From assembly GCA_031549725.1 (NCBI GenBank), contig JAVBPH010000046.1, positions 1-64,000 on the forward strand: a stretch of 64,000 nucleotides of DNA. The letters are read 5' to 3'. Source of the stretch: UBA937 sp031549725 (GTDB taxonomy: Bacteria; Spirochaetota; Spirochaetia; Treponematales; Breznakiellaceae). The position numbers were made by a program, and so were the translations under genes. Position 1 is the stretch's first letter. The number at the start of each line of letters is the position of its first letter. The notes beneath the pieces were generated by a model. The model did not search any database, was not told the origin of the DNA, and worked only from the letters and a program-made list of their open reading frames with translations. This document shows positions 43,762-51,649 of the stretch, piece after piece.

Positions 43762-44268
43762 ATGAAGCACAGAGAAGTTGTTGAAGAAGGTGTATACCAT
43801 ATTTATGGATATTGCATTGATGGACAGGAATTTTTCAAGGACCCGATAGTAAAAGAGAAAATAAACAAAACATTTCAAAAGGCAAAAAAATATCATTCTT
43901 TTATCATCCACAATTTTGTTATCATGAATGATCATTACCATTATGTTATTCAAACTGGTAAAAAAGAGTCAATTTCAGTAATTATGCATTGGATTCTCAC
44001 TGTTCTCGGGATTTACATCAATATGTATTTTAAAAGACATGGTCCATTTTGTACCAGTAGGTTCAAGTCGAAACTGATCAAAACCTTAAAACATTTCTTC
44101 AACGTGTTTAAATATATTAACTTGAACCCGGTGAAGGCAAAACTGGTGGAGAAAGCAGAGGATTGGGAATATGGTGGGCTTTGGCATTTCAAGATAAAAG
44201 ATACAAAACTCATTGGTGATAACCCTGCCTGGGTATATTGTCTATATGGAAAAAGCTGGATCAGCTAA
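43762..44268 (+). CDS. RAYT / IS200-type Y1 transposase-like protein, possibly inactive
   Basis: A 168-residue REP-associated tyrosine transposase-like protein. The HUH motif is MNDHYHYVIQ (about residues 53-62) and the family's YINLNPVKAKLV block is present. Where the catalytic Tyr is expected (usual form GRYKS/RYFS) the sequence reads SRFKSKLI, so the nucleophile may be lost. The gene is far more AT-rich than its surroundings. CAGGAGAAA precedes the ATG. No flanking inverted repeats were found. Such proteins are thought to mobilise REP-like palindromes, which are abundant in this window. Confidence 0.85.
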   Translation: MKHREVVEEGVYHIYGYCIDGQEFFKDPIVKEKINKTFQKAKKYHSFIIHNFVIMNDHYHYVIQTGKKESISVIMHWILTVLGIYINMYFKRHGPFCTSRFKSKLIKTLKHFFNVFKYINLNPVKAKLVEKAEDWEYGGLWHFKIKDTKLIGDNPAWVYCLYGKSWIS

Positions 44269-44526
44269 AACCAGGTACAAGAATTTCAAGGAAAATCAAT
44301 TCTTTCTCAGATATATAAATAAACATTCAAAATGTTTATTTCCGGCGATAATTTAATCTTAAAAAGTAAATAAAGGGTATAAATACTTCCGGATTAAATT
44401 AATAAGCATTAAATTTTGTAAATCTTTAAATAAAGAACGATATTCGAAGATTTTTTTGTAGATTAAGGTAAGGGAAGAACCGATTTACCCTGTGAAAAAA
44501 TAAAAAATCCAGGCCTGGCTTATAGT

Positions 44527-45927
44527 CTACCTTATATTAAAATAATACCGTTCAAGATAGGCGATTCTTCTTTTTGCATCATTATAACGTTTACTCTGGG
44601 GATATTCATTTACCAGCCGGCGGTAATAATCCAGGGAAGTCCGGATATCCCGGCTTGGACTGTTAGCTTCATAGAATTGGCCCAGGAGCCAAAAGGCTTC
44701 ATCGCTTCCCGATGGATAACGCTGTCTGAATTGTTCCAGAACCGATATGGCAGAACTAACCCGGCCTGCATCAAATTCCTCCTGTGCTTTTTTGACATAT
44801 TCCTCGGGGGAAGAATTCTCCGGCATAACCACCGCTGCAGCAGGGGGACCAGCTTGGGTTGGTGTTCCGGATGGAACCGCCGGGGTAACAGGTACAATGC
44901 CTTCATCCGATATGGAAGGTCTGGCCACAGGCTGGGGCGCTGCGGCGGCGGGTGTGGCTTGGACCGCCGCCGGAGAGGTCTGGGCTGGAGGTGTTTGAGG
45001 CGAAACCACTGGTGTTCCCGGTTCAAGAGGCCACCGGGGTTCTGCAATAACCCTTCCCCGGTCGACCGGCGGTTTAAACCAGCCCGTCCCTGAGGATTCC
45101 GGAGCATCGCCTACAATTACCTGGACATGATCATTGATAATATAATCCCGGATATAATCTTCTTTATAGAATTTAAGGGCATAAGTACCCGCCTCCTCGG
45201 CACGGAATATGAAACTTTGCCCTTCCGGATCAAGCCGCCGGGAATCATAGGAAATTCCCCTCCGGGAACCTAATTCTCCTAAGAAGGTCCATCCGGTTCC
45301 TCTGAAGGGGATCTCCACCAATTGACCGACGGTGGCCCGGACCGTGCGGGAAAAAATAACATTTGCATCTTCCGTAAGCGGGTGAGTCCGGGCTGGCAGT
45401 TCGGGGATAGGATTAATCGGCACTGGGAGGGATTCCCTGACCACACTGGAACCTTCATCAGGTTCTGCGGGACGAAGATGAGCCGGCGGTGACGGAGGCT
45501 GTTTTTCCGGGACCGCCGGAGGTACCGAAGCTCCGGCCTTGGGACCGGAAATACCCTCCGGGACTGTTCCCGGTTTTTCCTGGGAACCTGTTTTGGGGGG
45601 CAGCTCCTGCGGAACCGCCGGGGCTTCCGCAATACCTAGGGGCTGATCTTTGCTTTCATCCGGGGATTCCGCCGGAAGGGTAATCTCGGGAAATTCTACG
45701 GCTGGTTCGCTCAATGTTATCTGGGCGGTATCTTCCTTTGGTTCATCGACGGGTAATATTATCGAAGCCATTTCATCAGCAGAGGCGGAACCATCCCCGG
45801 TTGAGGGCTCGGTCAGCGGGAGCATCCCCTCATCGGGGATTTCACTGGTAGATGTTTCCGGGGTACTTTTGCAGGAAAAAAATAGTACAAGTAGGGCTAG
45901 TCCAAAAACAAAGGATAATTTTCTCAC
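44527..45927 (-). CDS. Proline-rich lipoprotein with C-terminal TPR domain
   Basis: A 466-residue lipoprotein: signal MRKLSF...VLFFSC with lipid attachment at about Cys19. A long Pro/Glu/Ser/Ala-rich linker (about 20-190) is followed by a beta-rich domain (about 195-285) and another Pro/Ala-rich linker. The C-terminus (about 370-465) has TPR-like helices of the YbgF/BamD type (EYVKKAQEEFDAGRVSSAI, ALDYYRRLVNEYPQS-like units). GTG start overlaps the upstream stop. Probably spans the periplasm; the function is unknown. Confidence 0.82.
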   Translation of the reverse strand: MRKLSFVFGLALLVLFFSCKSTPETSTSEIPDEGMLPLTEPSTGDGSASADEMASIILPVDEPKEDTAQITLSEPAVEFPEITLPAESPDESKDQPLGIAEAPAVPQELPPKTGSQEKPGTVPEGISGPKAGASVPPAVPEKQPPSPPAHLRPAEPDEGSSVVRESLPVPINPIPELPARTHPLTEDANVIFSRTVRATVGQLVEIPFRGTGWTFLGELGSRRGISYDSRRLDPEGQSFIFRAEEAGTYALKFYKEDYIRDYIINDHVQVIVGDAPESSGTGWFKPPVDRGRVIAEPRWPLEPGTPVVSPQTPPAQTSPAAVQATPAAAAPQPVARPSISDEGIVPVTPAVPSGTPTQAGPPAAAVVMPENSSPEEYVKKAQEEFDAGRVSSAISVLEQFRQRYPSGSDEAFWLLGQFYEANSPSRDIRTSLDYYRRLVNEYPQSKRYNDAKRRIAYLERYYFNIR

Positions 45928-46328
45928 GGAATGTTCTCCAATAAATCATCTACTGCTGTAAAAATACGCTCTTTCCAAACATCGGCATTTCCATCCAGGG
46001 GATCCTTCCAAAACTGTTCCGCATCTTCATCGGTCCAAACAGCCCTGGGCTCCCGGTCCAGGATTACTTCAGGGATAAAATCCGGTTCTTTCGGAATAAA
46101 AAGCTCCTCCGGTTTTATAGCCAATGGGGCAAATAAACGGTTTAGTTCCTGGGAAGCCTTCTGCATTTCTTTACGATTATGATTCATTCGAAAGGATATG
46201 ACAAGAAGTGATATCAACAGGATAAATCCTAGGGTACATCCGCCAATAAGCACCAGGAGTTTTTTGTTTGAAGCCAAGGGTTTTATTTTTTCCCAAAGGG
46301 GAAGTATAAAATCATACCATTTTTTCAT
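45924..46328 (-). CDS. Small single-TM membrane protein
   Basis: 134 residues with one transmembrane segment at about residues 25-47 (LLVLIGGCTLGFILLISLLV) and a charged, acidic soluble tail. Its stop overlaps the GTG of the TPR lipoprotein gene, so the two form a coupled pair in the envelope. No recognised domain. Bases 46329-46595 upstream hold the presumed promoter but no recognisable element. Confidence 0.7.
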   Translation of the reverse strand: MKKWYDFILPLWEKIKPLASNKKLLVLIGGCTLGFILLISLLVISFRMNHNRKEMQKASQELNRLFAPLAIKPEELFIPKEPDFIPEVILDREPRAVWTDEDAEQFWKDPLDGNADVWKERIFTAVDDLLENIP

Positions 46329-46595
46329 TATTTACCGGAAACCCCTATCTTTCACCTTATTATCGGAAATTATACCAGGATATTCCCGTTTTGTCCTTAT
46401 TATTCCGGATTGTTTTTGGTCGGTTTATCGGTTATGAAAAAGATTTTCCGCATTTTCGTTGTTTTTTCGAGGTCTGGGCTTCACCAGAATATGGCGATTA
46501 AAAATCCCTTATTAAATCTTATTTTATATATTTCTAAAAGGTGGCCATCCTGCAACGGCCTTGCCGGTAACCTTTTTTTCTGATAATATTACAAT

Positions 46596-46766
46596 ATGGA
46601 ACTTGAAATTAATCCCAGAGGGAATGGTGCTTGTCCGCTCTGTAATCTGAATGGATCCTGCAGAATACAGGATACTTTAACCAAAGCAATGAAAACGTTT
46701 TCCAGTAAAGATAATCCCATGGAACTCGTGGTGTATTCCTGTCCCCAATTCCGGGAGAAGCTTTAA
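46596..46766 (+). CDS. Small Cys-rich protein upstream of prfA
   Basis: A 56-residue ORF: ATG at 46596, stop TAA at 46764-46766, two bases before the prfA start. Four cysteines occur as ACPLC, SC and YSCPQF, the pattern of a small metal-binding or redox protein. The prfA ribosome site (GGGAGAAG) lies inside its 3' end, so the two are likely co-translated. I do not recognise a family. Codon use resembles neighbouring genes. Confidence 0.62.
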   Translation: MELEINPRGNGACPLCNLNGSCRIQDTLTKAMKTFSSKDNPMELVVYSCPQFREKL

Positions 46767-46768
46767 CG

Positions 46769-47839
46769 GTGAACGAACGTCTTGAATCCCTTTTGCAGCG
46801 TTATAAGGAAGTATGTACCCTTATTGAAGATCCGGAAATTGTAAAGGATCAGAATAAATACCGGGAAGTGATGAAGGAATATTCCCATCTTTCCGAAATT
46901 GCCTCAGCCCAGGATAAAATAGAAAAACTTTCTGCCCAGATTGAAGATGCGAACAGTATTATTCATAATGAAAAAGACCAGGAAATGCGGGAACTTGCCA
47001 AGGAAGAATTGAAGGACCTGGAAGACCAGTTTACCATAGCTGAGGATCAGCTCAAATTTCTCCTTATTCCTAAGGACCCTCTGGATGAAAAAAATATCAT
47101 CATGGAGATCCGGGCCGGTACCGGCGGTGATGAGGCTGCTCTTTTTGCGGCGGATCTTTACAGAATGTATTCCCGTTTTGCGGAAACCAAGGGCTGGAAA
47201 TTTGAAATCATGGATTCCAATGAAACCGAATTGGGCGGTTACAAAGAAATAATTTTTTCCATAAACGGGAATAATGTATACGAAAATCTCCGTTACGAAT
47301 CCGGGGTCCACCGGGTTCAGCGGGTGCCTGCTACGGAAGGTTCAGGCCGGATTCATACGTCGGCGGTAACCGTGGCGGTGCTGCCCGAAGCGGATGAAAC
47401 GGAAATCAATATACATCCGGAGGATCTCCGGATTGATGTGATGCGTGCCGGAGGTCCCGGCGGGCAGTGTGTAAATACCACCGACTCGGCGGTTAGGATT
47501 ACCCATCTCCCCAGCGGTATTGTGGTCCACTGCCAGGACGAAAAAAGCCAGATTAAGAATAAAGCCAAGGCCATGAGGATTCTCCGGGCCAGGATTTATG
47601 AAATGGAAGAAGCCAAGGCTCAGTCCGAAAGGGCCGAGGCCAGAAAAAGCCAGATAGGCAGCGGCGACCGTTCGGAACGGATCAGGACATACAACTTTCC
47701 CCAGAACCGGCTTACGGACCACCGCATCAATTTGACGTTGTATAAACTTGATCTTATCATGCAGGGTGATGTGGAAGAACTGTTCGATGCCCTCAAACTT
47801 TCCGCCCGGGAAGAGCTGCTCAAGGCAACCGCGTCATGA
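46769..47839 (+). CDS. prfA: Peptide chain release factor 1
   Basis: A 356-residue class I release factor reading UAA and UAG. The universally conserved GGQ is in RAGGPGGQCVNTTDSAVRI (about residue 233). The region LRYESGVHRVQRVPATEGSGRIHTS-like block carries the RF1-type PAT recognition tripeptide. Start is GTG with GGGAGAAG upstream. It overlaps prmC by four bases, matching the usual prfA-prmC operon in which PrmC methylates the GGQ glutamine. Confidence 0.97.
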   Translation: MNERLESLLQRYKEVCTLIEDPEIVKDQNKYREVMKEYSHLSEIASAQDKIEKLSAQIEDANSIIHNEKDQEMRELAKEELKDLEDQFTIAEDQLKFLLIPKDPLDEKNIIMEIRAGTGGDEAALFAADLYRMYSRFAETKGWKFEIMDSNETELGGYKEIIFSINGNNVYENLRYESGVHRVQRVPATEGSGRIHTSAVTVAVLPEADETEINIHPEDLRIDVMRAGGPGGQCVNTTDSAVRITHLPSGIVVHCQDEKSQIKNKAKAMRILRARIYEMEEAKAQSERAEARKSQIGSGDRSERIRTYNFPQNRLTDHRINLTLYKLDLIMQGDVEELFDALKLSAREELLKATAS

Positions 47840-48681
47840 CCATCAGGGAAGTCCTTTTGGAAGGGACTGCCCTGCTCCGTTCCGGAAACATAGATACCCC
47901 CGATTTAGATGCTTCCCTGATTCTGGCCTGGCTTTTAAACACCGAGAAAGCCAGGCTTGTTCTTATGTGGACTGAGCAGATTTCCGGTGAAACCCTCCGG
48001 TCATACAGAAGCCTTATCGAACGGCGTCTGGACGGAGAAAGTGTTGCATACATCATAGGAACCAGGGAGTTCTGGGGTTTAAATTTTAAGGTTGATCCTT
48101 CGGTCCTGGTTCCCCGGCCGGATACGGAAATTCTTGTGGAAGCTGCCCTCGTCTGGATCAGGCAGCGGCCGAAGGAGCCGCTCCGGGTGATTGATCTTTG
48201 TACCGGTTCCGGGGCAGTGGCCGTGGCCTTGAAGCACGAATGTCCCCGGCTATCCGTGGAGGCCTCCGATATTTCCGGTGCTGCTTTGGAAATAGCTGAG
48301 TATAATATCCGCTGCATTCTGGGAGATGGGACAGTCAAGTTGTACCAGAGCAATCTGCTGGATGATATTCCCGGAAAATTTGATTTGATAGTTTCAAACC
48401 CTCCATATGTCCCCAGGGATGTTATTCCTTCGTTATCAAAAGAAGTCAGGAGAGAACCCCTGCTGGCCCTGGATGGAGGTGAGGATGGCCTGGAAATAAT
48501 CCGGAATCTGGTTTCTGCTGCTGCGGAAAGGTTGAACCCTAAAGGGCGGATTTTTTTAGAAGCCGGGCCTGGACAAATGGCCGCCATAAACATGATACTA
48601 CAAGAGAAGGGTTTTTTTGATATTAAAATAATCAAAGATTTGGCCCAATTGGACCGGATAATCGGTGGGACGATAGAATAA
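47836..48681 (+). CDS. prmC: Release factor glutamine methyltransferase
   Basis: A 281-residue SAM-dependent methyltransferase that N5-methylates Gln of the GGQ motif in release factors. The N-terminal helical domain is at about 1-80. The SAM-binding motif DLCTGSGAVAVAL is near residue 120 and the catalytic NPPY as SNPPYVPRDV near 185. ATGA overlap with prfA. Confidence 0.95.
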   Translation: MTIREVLLEGTALLRSGNIDTPDLDASLILAWLLNTEKARLVLMWTEQISGETLRSYRSLIERRLDGESVAYIIGTREFWGLNFKVDPSVLVPRPDTEILVEAALVWIRQRPKEPLRVIDLCTGSGAVAVALKHECPRLSVEASDISGAALEIAEYNIRCILGDGTVKLYQSNLLDDIPGKFDLIVSNPPYVPRDVIPSLSKEVRREPLLALDGGEDGLEIIRNLVSAAAERLNPKGRIFLEAGPGQMAAINMILQEKGFFDIKIIKDLAQLDRIIGGTIE

Positions 48682-48829
48682 GCCGACTTTTTTTGTTGAA
48701 GTTCCCGGTGATCCTGGGCATGCAGAAAGTTTCTGGACCACCCTTGGGATAAGAGAAAAAATCATGGAAGGTTGCAGTGAACATTCGGACCTGCCTTGGG
48801 CAGGGTCTTGAGATAATATAAGAGCGGAT

Positions 48830-50851
48830 ATGAAAAGTATAGTTTCGGATTTTTCGTCAAAAATACAATCCTATGACCCTAAAGACAGGGAACGCATTTT
48901 AAGGGCTGCTCTCTGGGTAAACGAACTATACGAGGGGCAATTCCTTGCTCCGGGAATTACTCATATAATGCATCCACTGGCGGTGGCGGGAATCCTGACG
49001 GACCTTAAGCTGGATGCGGATTCCATCATTGCCGCCCTCCTGCACGATGTACTGGAAAACAATGTTACCACCCCGGAAAAAATTGAGGAAGGGTTCGGCG
49101 GGGCTGTAACCCTCCTGGTTGAAGGGGTCACCCGGATTGCGGATATCTCGGCAAAAAACAAAACCAACCAGGAAGCGGAAAATATCCGGAAAATGCTTTT
49201 TGCCATGGTTCAGGATATCCGGGTAATACTGATAAAACTGGCGGACAAACTCCATACCATGCAGACCTTGGATTACCTTCCGGAAAATCTCAGGAAGGTA
49301 ACCGCCCAGGAATGCCTGGATATTTATGCTCCCCTGGCAGACCGGCTGGGGATATCCTGGATGAAGGACGAGCTGGAAGACCTGTCGCTGAAGCAGCTGA
49401 ACCGGGAAGCATATCTTCAGATAAAGGAAATTGTAGCACTCAAACGGAATGAGCGGAAAGAATTTCTTGAACGGGTTCAGAATGATATAACCAGGGAAGC
49501 CAACGCTGCGGGAATCGAAATTGAAATAAAAAGCCGGGCAAAACATTTCTACTCTATTTACCAGAAGATGCGGAAACGGAGCAAAGAGGCCAGTGATCTC
49601 TACGATCTTTTTGGCATCAGAATTCTCTGCAGGACTATAGAAAACTGTTATACCCTTTTGGGAATTGTGCACCGGTTATGGAAACCCCTGGACGGCCGTT
49701 TCAAGGATTATATTGCCATGCCCAAATCCAACGGTTACCGGAGTCTTCATACCACGGTTATGTCCTTTAACGGTAATCTTCTGGAAATTCAAATCCGTAC
49801 TTTTGATATGCACCAGACCGCCGAATACGGTGTGGCCAGCCACTGGTTTTACAAAAAAGGAAGCGTAGCCGAGGTGATCCGGCCGGAGGATATTCCCATT
49901 GTAAACCGGCTTAAGGACTGGAACCTCGCGGAGAATGAAAATCAGAATTCCTCAACTTTCCTGGATGATATAAAACGGGAAATCCTCAGGGATTCAATTT
50001 ACGTATTTACGCCTTTGGGAAAAGTGATAGAACTTCCTGCGGGAGCAACACCCATTGATTTTGCATACGCAATTCATACTAGTGTGGGTGAACACTGTAT
50101 TGGTGCCAAGGCTGACGGTTCAATTATTCCCCTTACATCGGAACTGAAAAATACCCAGGTGGTGGAAATTATCACCTCACCGAATGCTCACCCGAACGTG
50201 AACTGGCTCAGGGGAGTAAAAACATCCAAGGCCCGGAGCAAGATCCGTTCATGGCTTCAGCAAAATGATGATTCTATCATTATTGAAAAAAACGTGGTGG
50301 CCAAAAAGAAACCTCTGCCGCCGGAGAACGTTCAGTCCGGAGTGACCTCTCCGGAAAAAACAGAAGAGGTTTTTCAGCAGCGGATCATCGGAGACGAGAT
50401 CCTTACTTCCGAGGTGCTCCGGGTCACCGTGGAGGATGAAAAAAATATGATGATCCGGTTTGCCCGGTGCTGCCAGCCAATTACCGGGGATCCTATCATT
50501 GGTTATGTTTCCCGGGGCAGGGGGATTATTGTCCACCGAAGCAACTGCAGCAACCTGAAAAATATTCCTGATTTTGCGGAACGGAAAATTGATGTGGAGT
50601 GGGAAAATGCAAATACCTTCCTGGTAAAACGCTTTACCATAGAAGCCCGCCGTTCCGCCGGTCTTTTTTCCGAAATTGAAGGGGCCGTAAGGAAACATCA
50701 GGGTCATCTTATTGAAGGCCGCCTGGAAGAAACTAAAACTGACCATTTAACAGGGTTCTTCACTATGAAGCTGGATAATAAGGATGATCTGAAAAAGGTG
50801 ATGAAAAGTATCCGGGCAATTCCATCGGTGTACAGTATCCAGAATATTTGA
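48830..50851 (+). CDS. Bifunctional (p)ppGpp synthetase/hydrolase (Rel/SpoT type)
   Basis: A 673-residue stringent-response enzyme. The HD hydrolase domain (about 25-180) has THIMHP and LLHDVLEN. The synthetase domain (about 235-350) has the RFKDYIAMPKSNGYRSLHT block, of the Rel/SpoT RxKD type rather than RelA's ExDD. TGS (about 390-450, VFTPLGKVIELPAGATPIDFA) and a C-terminal ACT domain (about 595-673) follow. In the hydrolase motif the second residue of the usual ED pair is Asn (ENN), which may weaken pppGpp breakdown. It is likely the only long RSH protein of the organism. Confidence 0.94.
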   Translation: MKSIVSDFSSKIQSYDPKDRERILRAALWVNELYEGQFLAPGITHIMHPLAVAGILTDLKLDADSIIAALLHDVLENNVTTPEKIEEGFGGAVTLLVEGVTRIADISAKNKTNQEAENIRKMLFAMVQDIRVILIKLADKLHTMQTLDYLPENLRKVTAQECLDIYAPLADRLGISWMKDELEDLSLKQLNREAYLQIKEIVALKRNERKEFLERVQNDITREANAAGIEIEIKSRAKHFYSIYQKMRKRSKEASDLYDLFGIRILCRTIENCYTLLGIVHRLWKPLDGRFKDYIAMPKSNGYRSLHTTVMSFNGNLLEIQIRTFDMHQTAEYGVASHWFYKKGSVAEVIRPEDIPIVNRLKDWNLAENENQNSSTFLDDIKREILRDSIYVFTPLGKVIELPAGATPIDFAYAIHTSVGEHCIGAKADGSIIPLTSELKNTQVVEIITSPNAHPNVNWLRGVKTSKARSKIRSWLQQNDDSIIIEKNVVAKKKPLPPENVQSGVTSPEKTEEVFQQRIIGDEILTSEVLRVTVEDEKNMMIRFARCCQPITGDPIIGYVSRGRGIIVHRSNCSNLKNIPDFAERKIDVEWENANTFLVKRFTIEARRSAGLFSEIEGAVRKHQGHLIEGRLEETKTDHLTGFFTMKLDNKDDLKKVMKSIRAIPSVYSIQNI

Positions 50852-50997
50852 GGATTTAAAACAGAGGGATACAAAAGCAATGTCTTTGTTTTATAGCTCC
50901 TAATGTTTCTTCAGTTATGGATTCAATTTTCTGTCTGTCGTGTTTTTGCAGTTAAAAAATCAAAAGGAATAATCTGAAAGTAAGAAGGAAAATTAGT

Positions 50998-51427
50998 GTG
51001 AAGAACATCTGGTATTATGAATAACCTATAGGAACCATCCGGCTTGCGGAAGAAAATAGTATGGTTTTATTCCTGCCTTTTAGTAAAAATGAAAAAAGAC
51101 AGGGGATTTTTATGAAAAAGAGACACCAATTCTGAAAAAACCGCCGCCCGGTTGAATGAATATTTTAAAGGCAAACAAAACCAATTTGATGTACCCCTGA
51201 ATCTTCGGGGTACGGAATTCTAAAAATCAGTATGGAAGGTTTTGTTGATAATTCCTTTTGGCGAAACCCGAAGCAATAAGGTTATTGCTGGGATGATCGG
51301 AAATTCCAGGGCTGTCCGGGCAGCGGGAATGTCGAGTAACCGTAACCCCAGACCTATCATCGTTCTCTACCACCGGTTCATTGGACATAATGGCAGTTTA
51401 ACCGGGTACGCGGCGGACTCCCGGTAA
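50998..51427 (+). pseudogene. Degraded methylated-DNA-protein cysteine methyltransferase (ogt) gene
   Basis: Pieces read like an O6-alkylguanine-DNA alkyltransferase. An N-terminal MKNIWYYE-like start (GTG at 50998) is followed by a stop and PIGTIRLAEEN. After a frameshift near a 51135 A-run come RLNEYFKGKQNQFDVPL, LRGTEF-stop-KSVWKVL, then IPFGETRS, IAGMIGN, AVRAAGMS and NRNPRPIIV. The active-site PCHR has become LYHR, so even the repair cysteine is gone, and the C-terminal end stops after GSLTGYA. A recent, once-functional repair gene. Bases 51428-51649 hold nothing recognisable. Confidence 0.85.
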
Positions 51428-51649
51428 AACTGCATCTTCCTGATTTAGAAAAAACCGAAACTGATCCGCAGTATACTAAATGTACAAGGTATATGTTGAG
51501 TAATAGGATTTATGCATTTTTCCTTTGTCAAATAAAATGGTGCGCCTATATGTTTTGTGCTACCATGTATTTTTCATCACCCTTTTCAGAGATCTATCTT
51601 TTTATGCCAAGCCCATTCGTCTCCATGGAATGAATTCTCCGGAAAAATA

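Noticed and set aside
51242..51427. A short intact gene
   Set aside because: It is the last part of the ogt pseudogene after its internal stop and lacks the PCHR active site.
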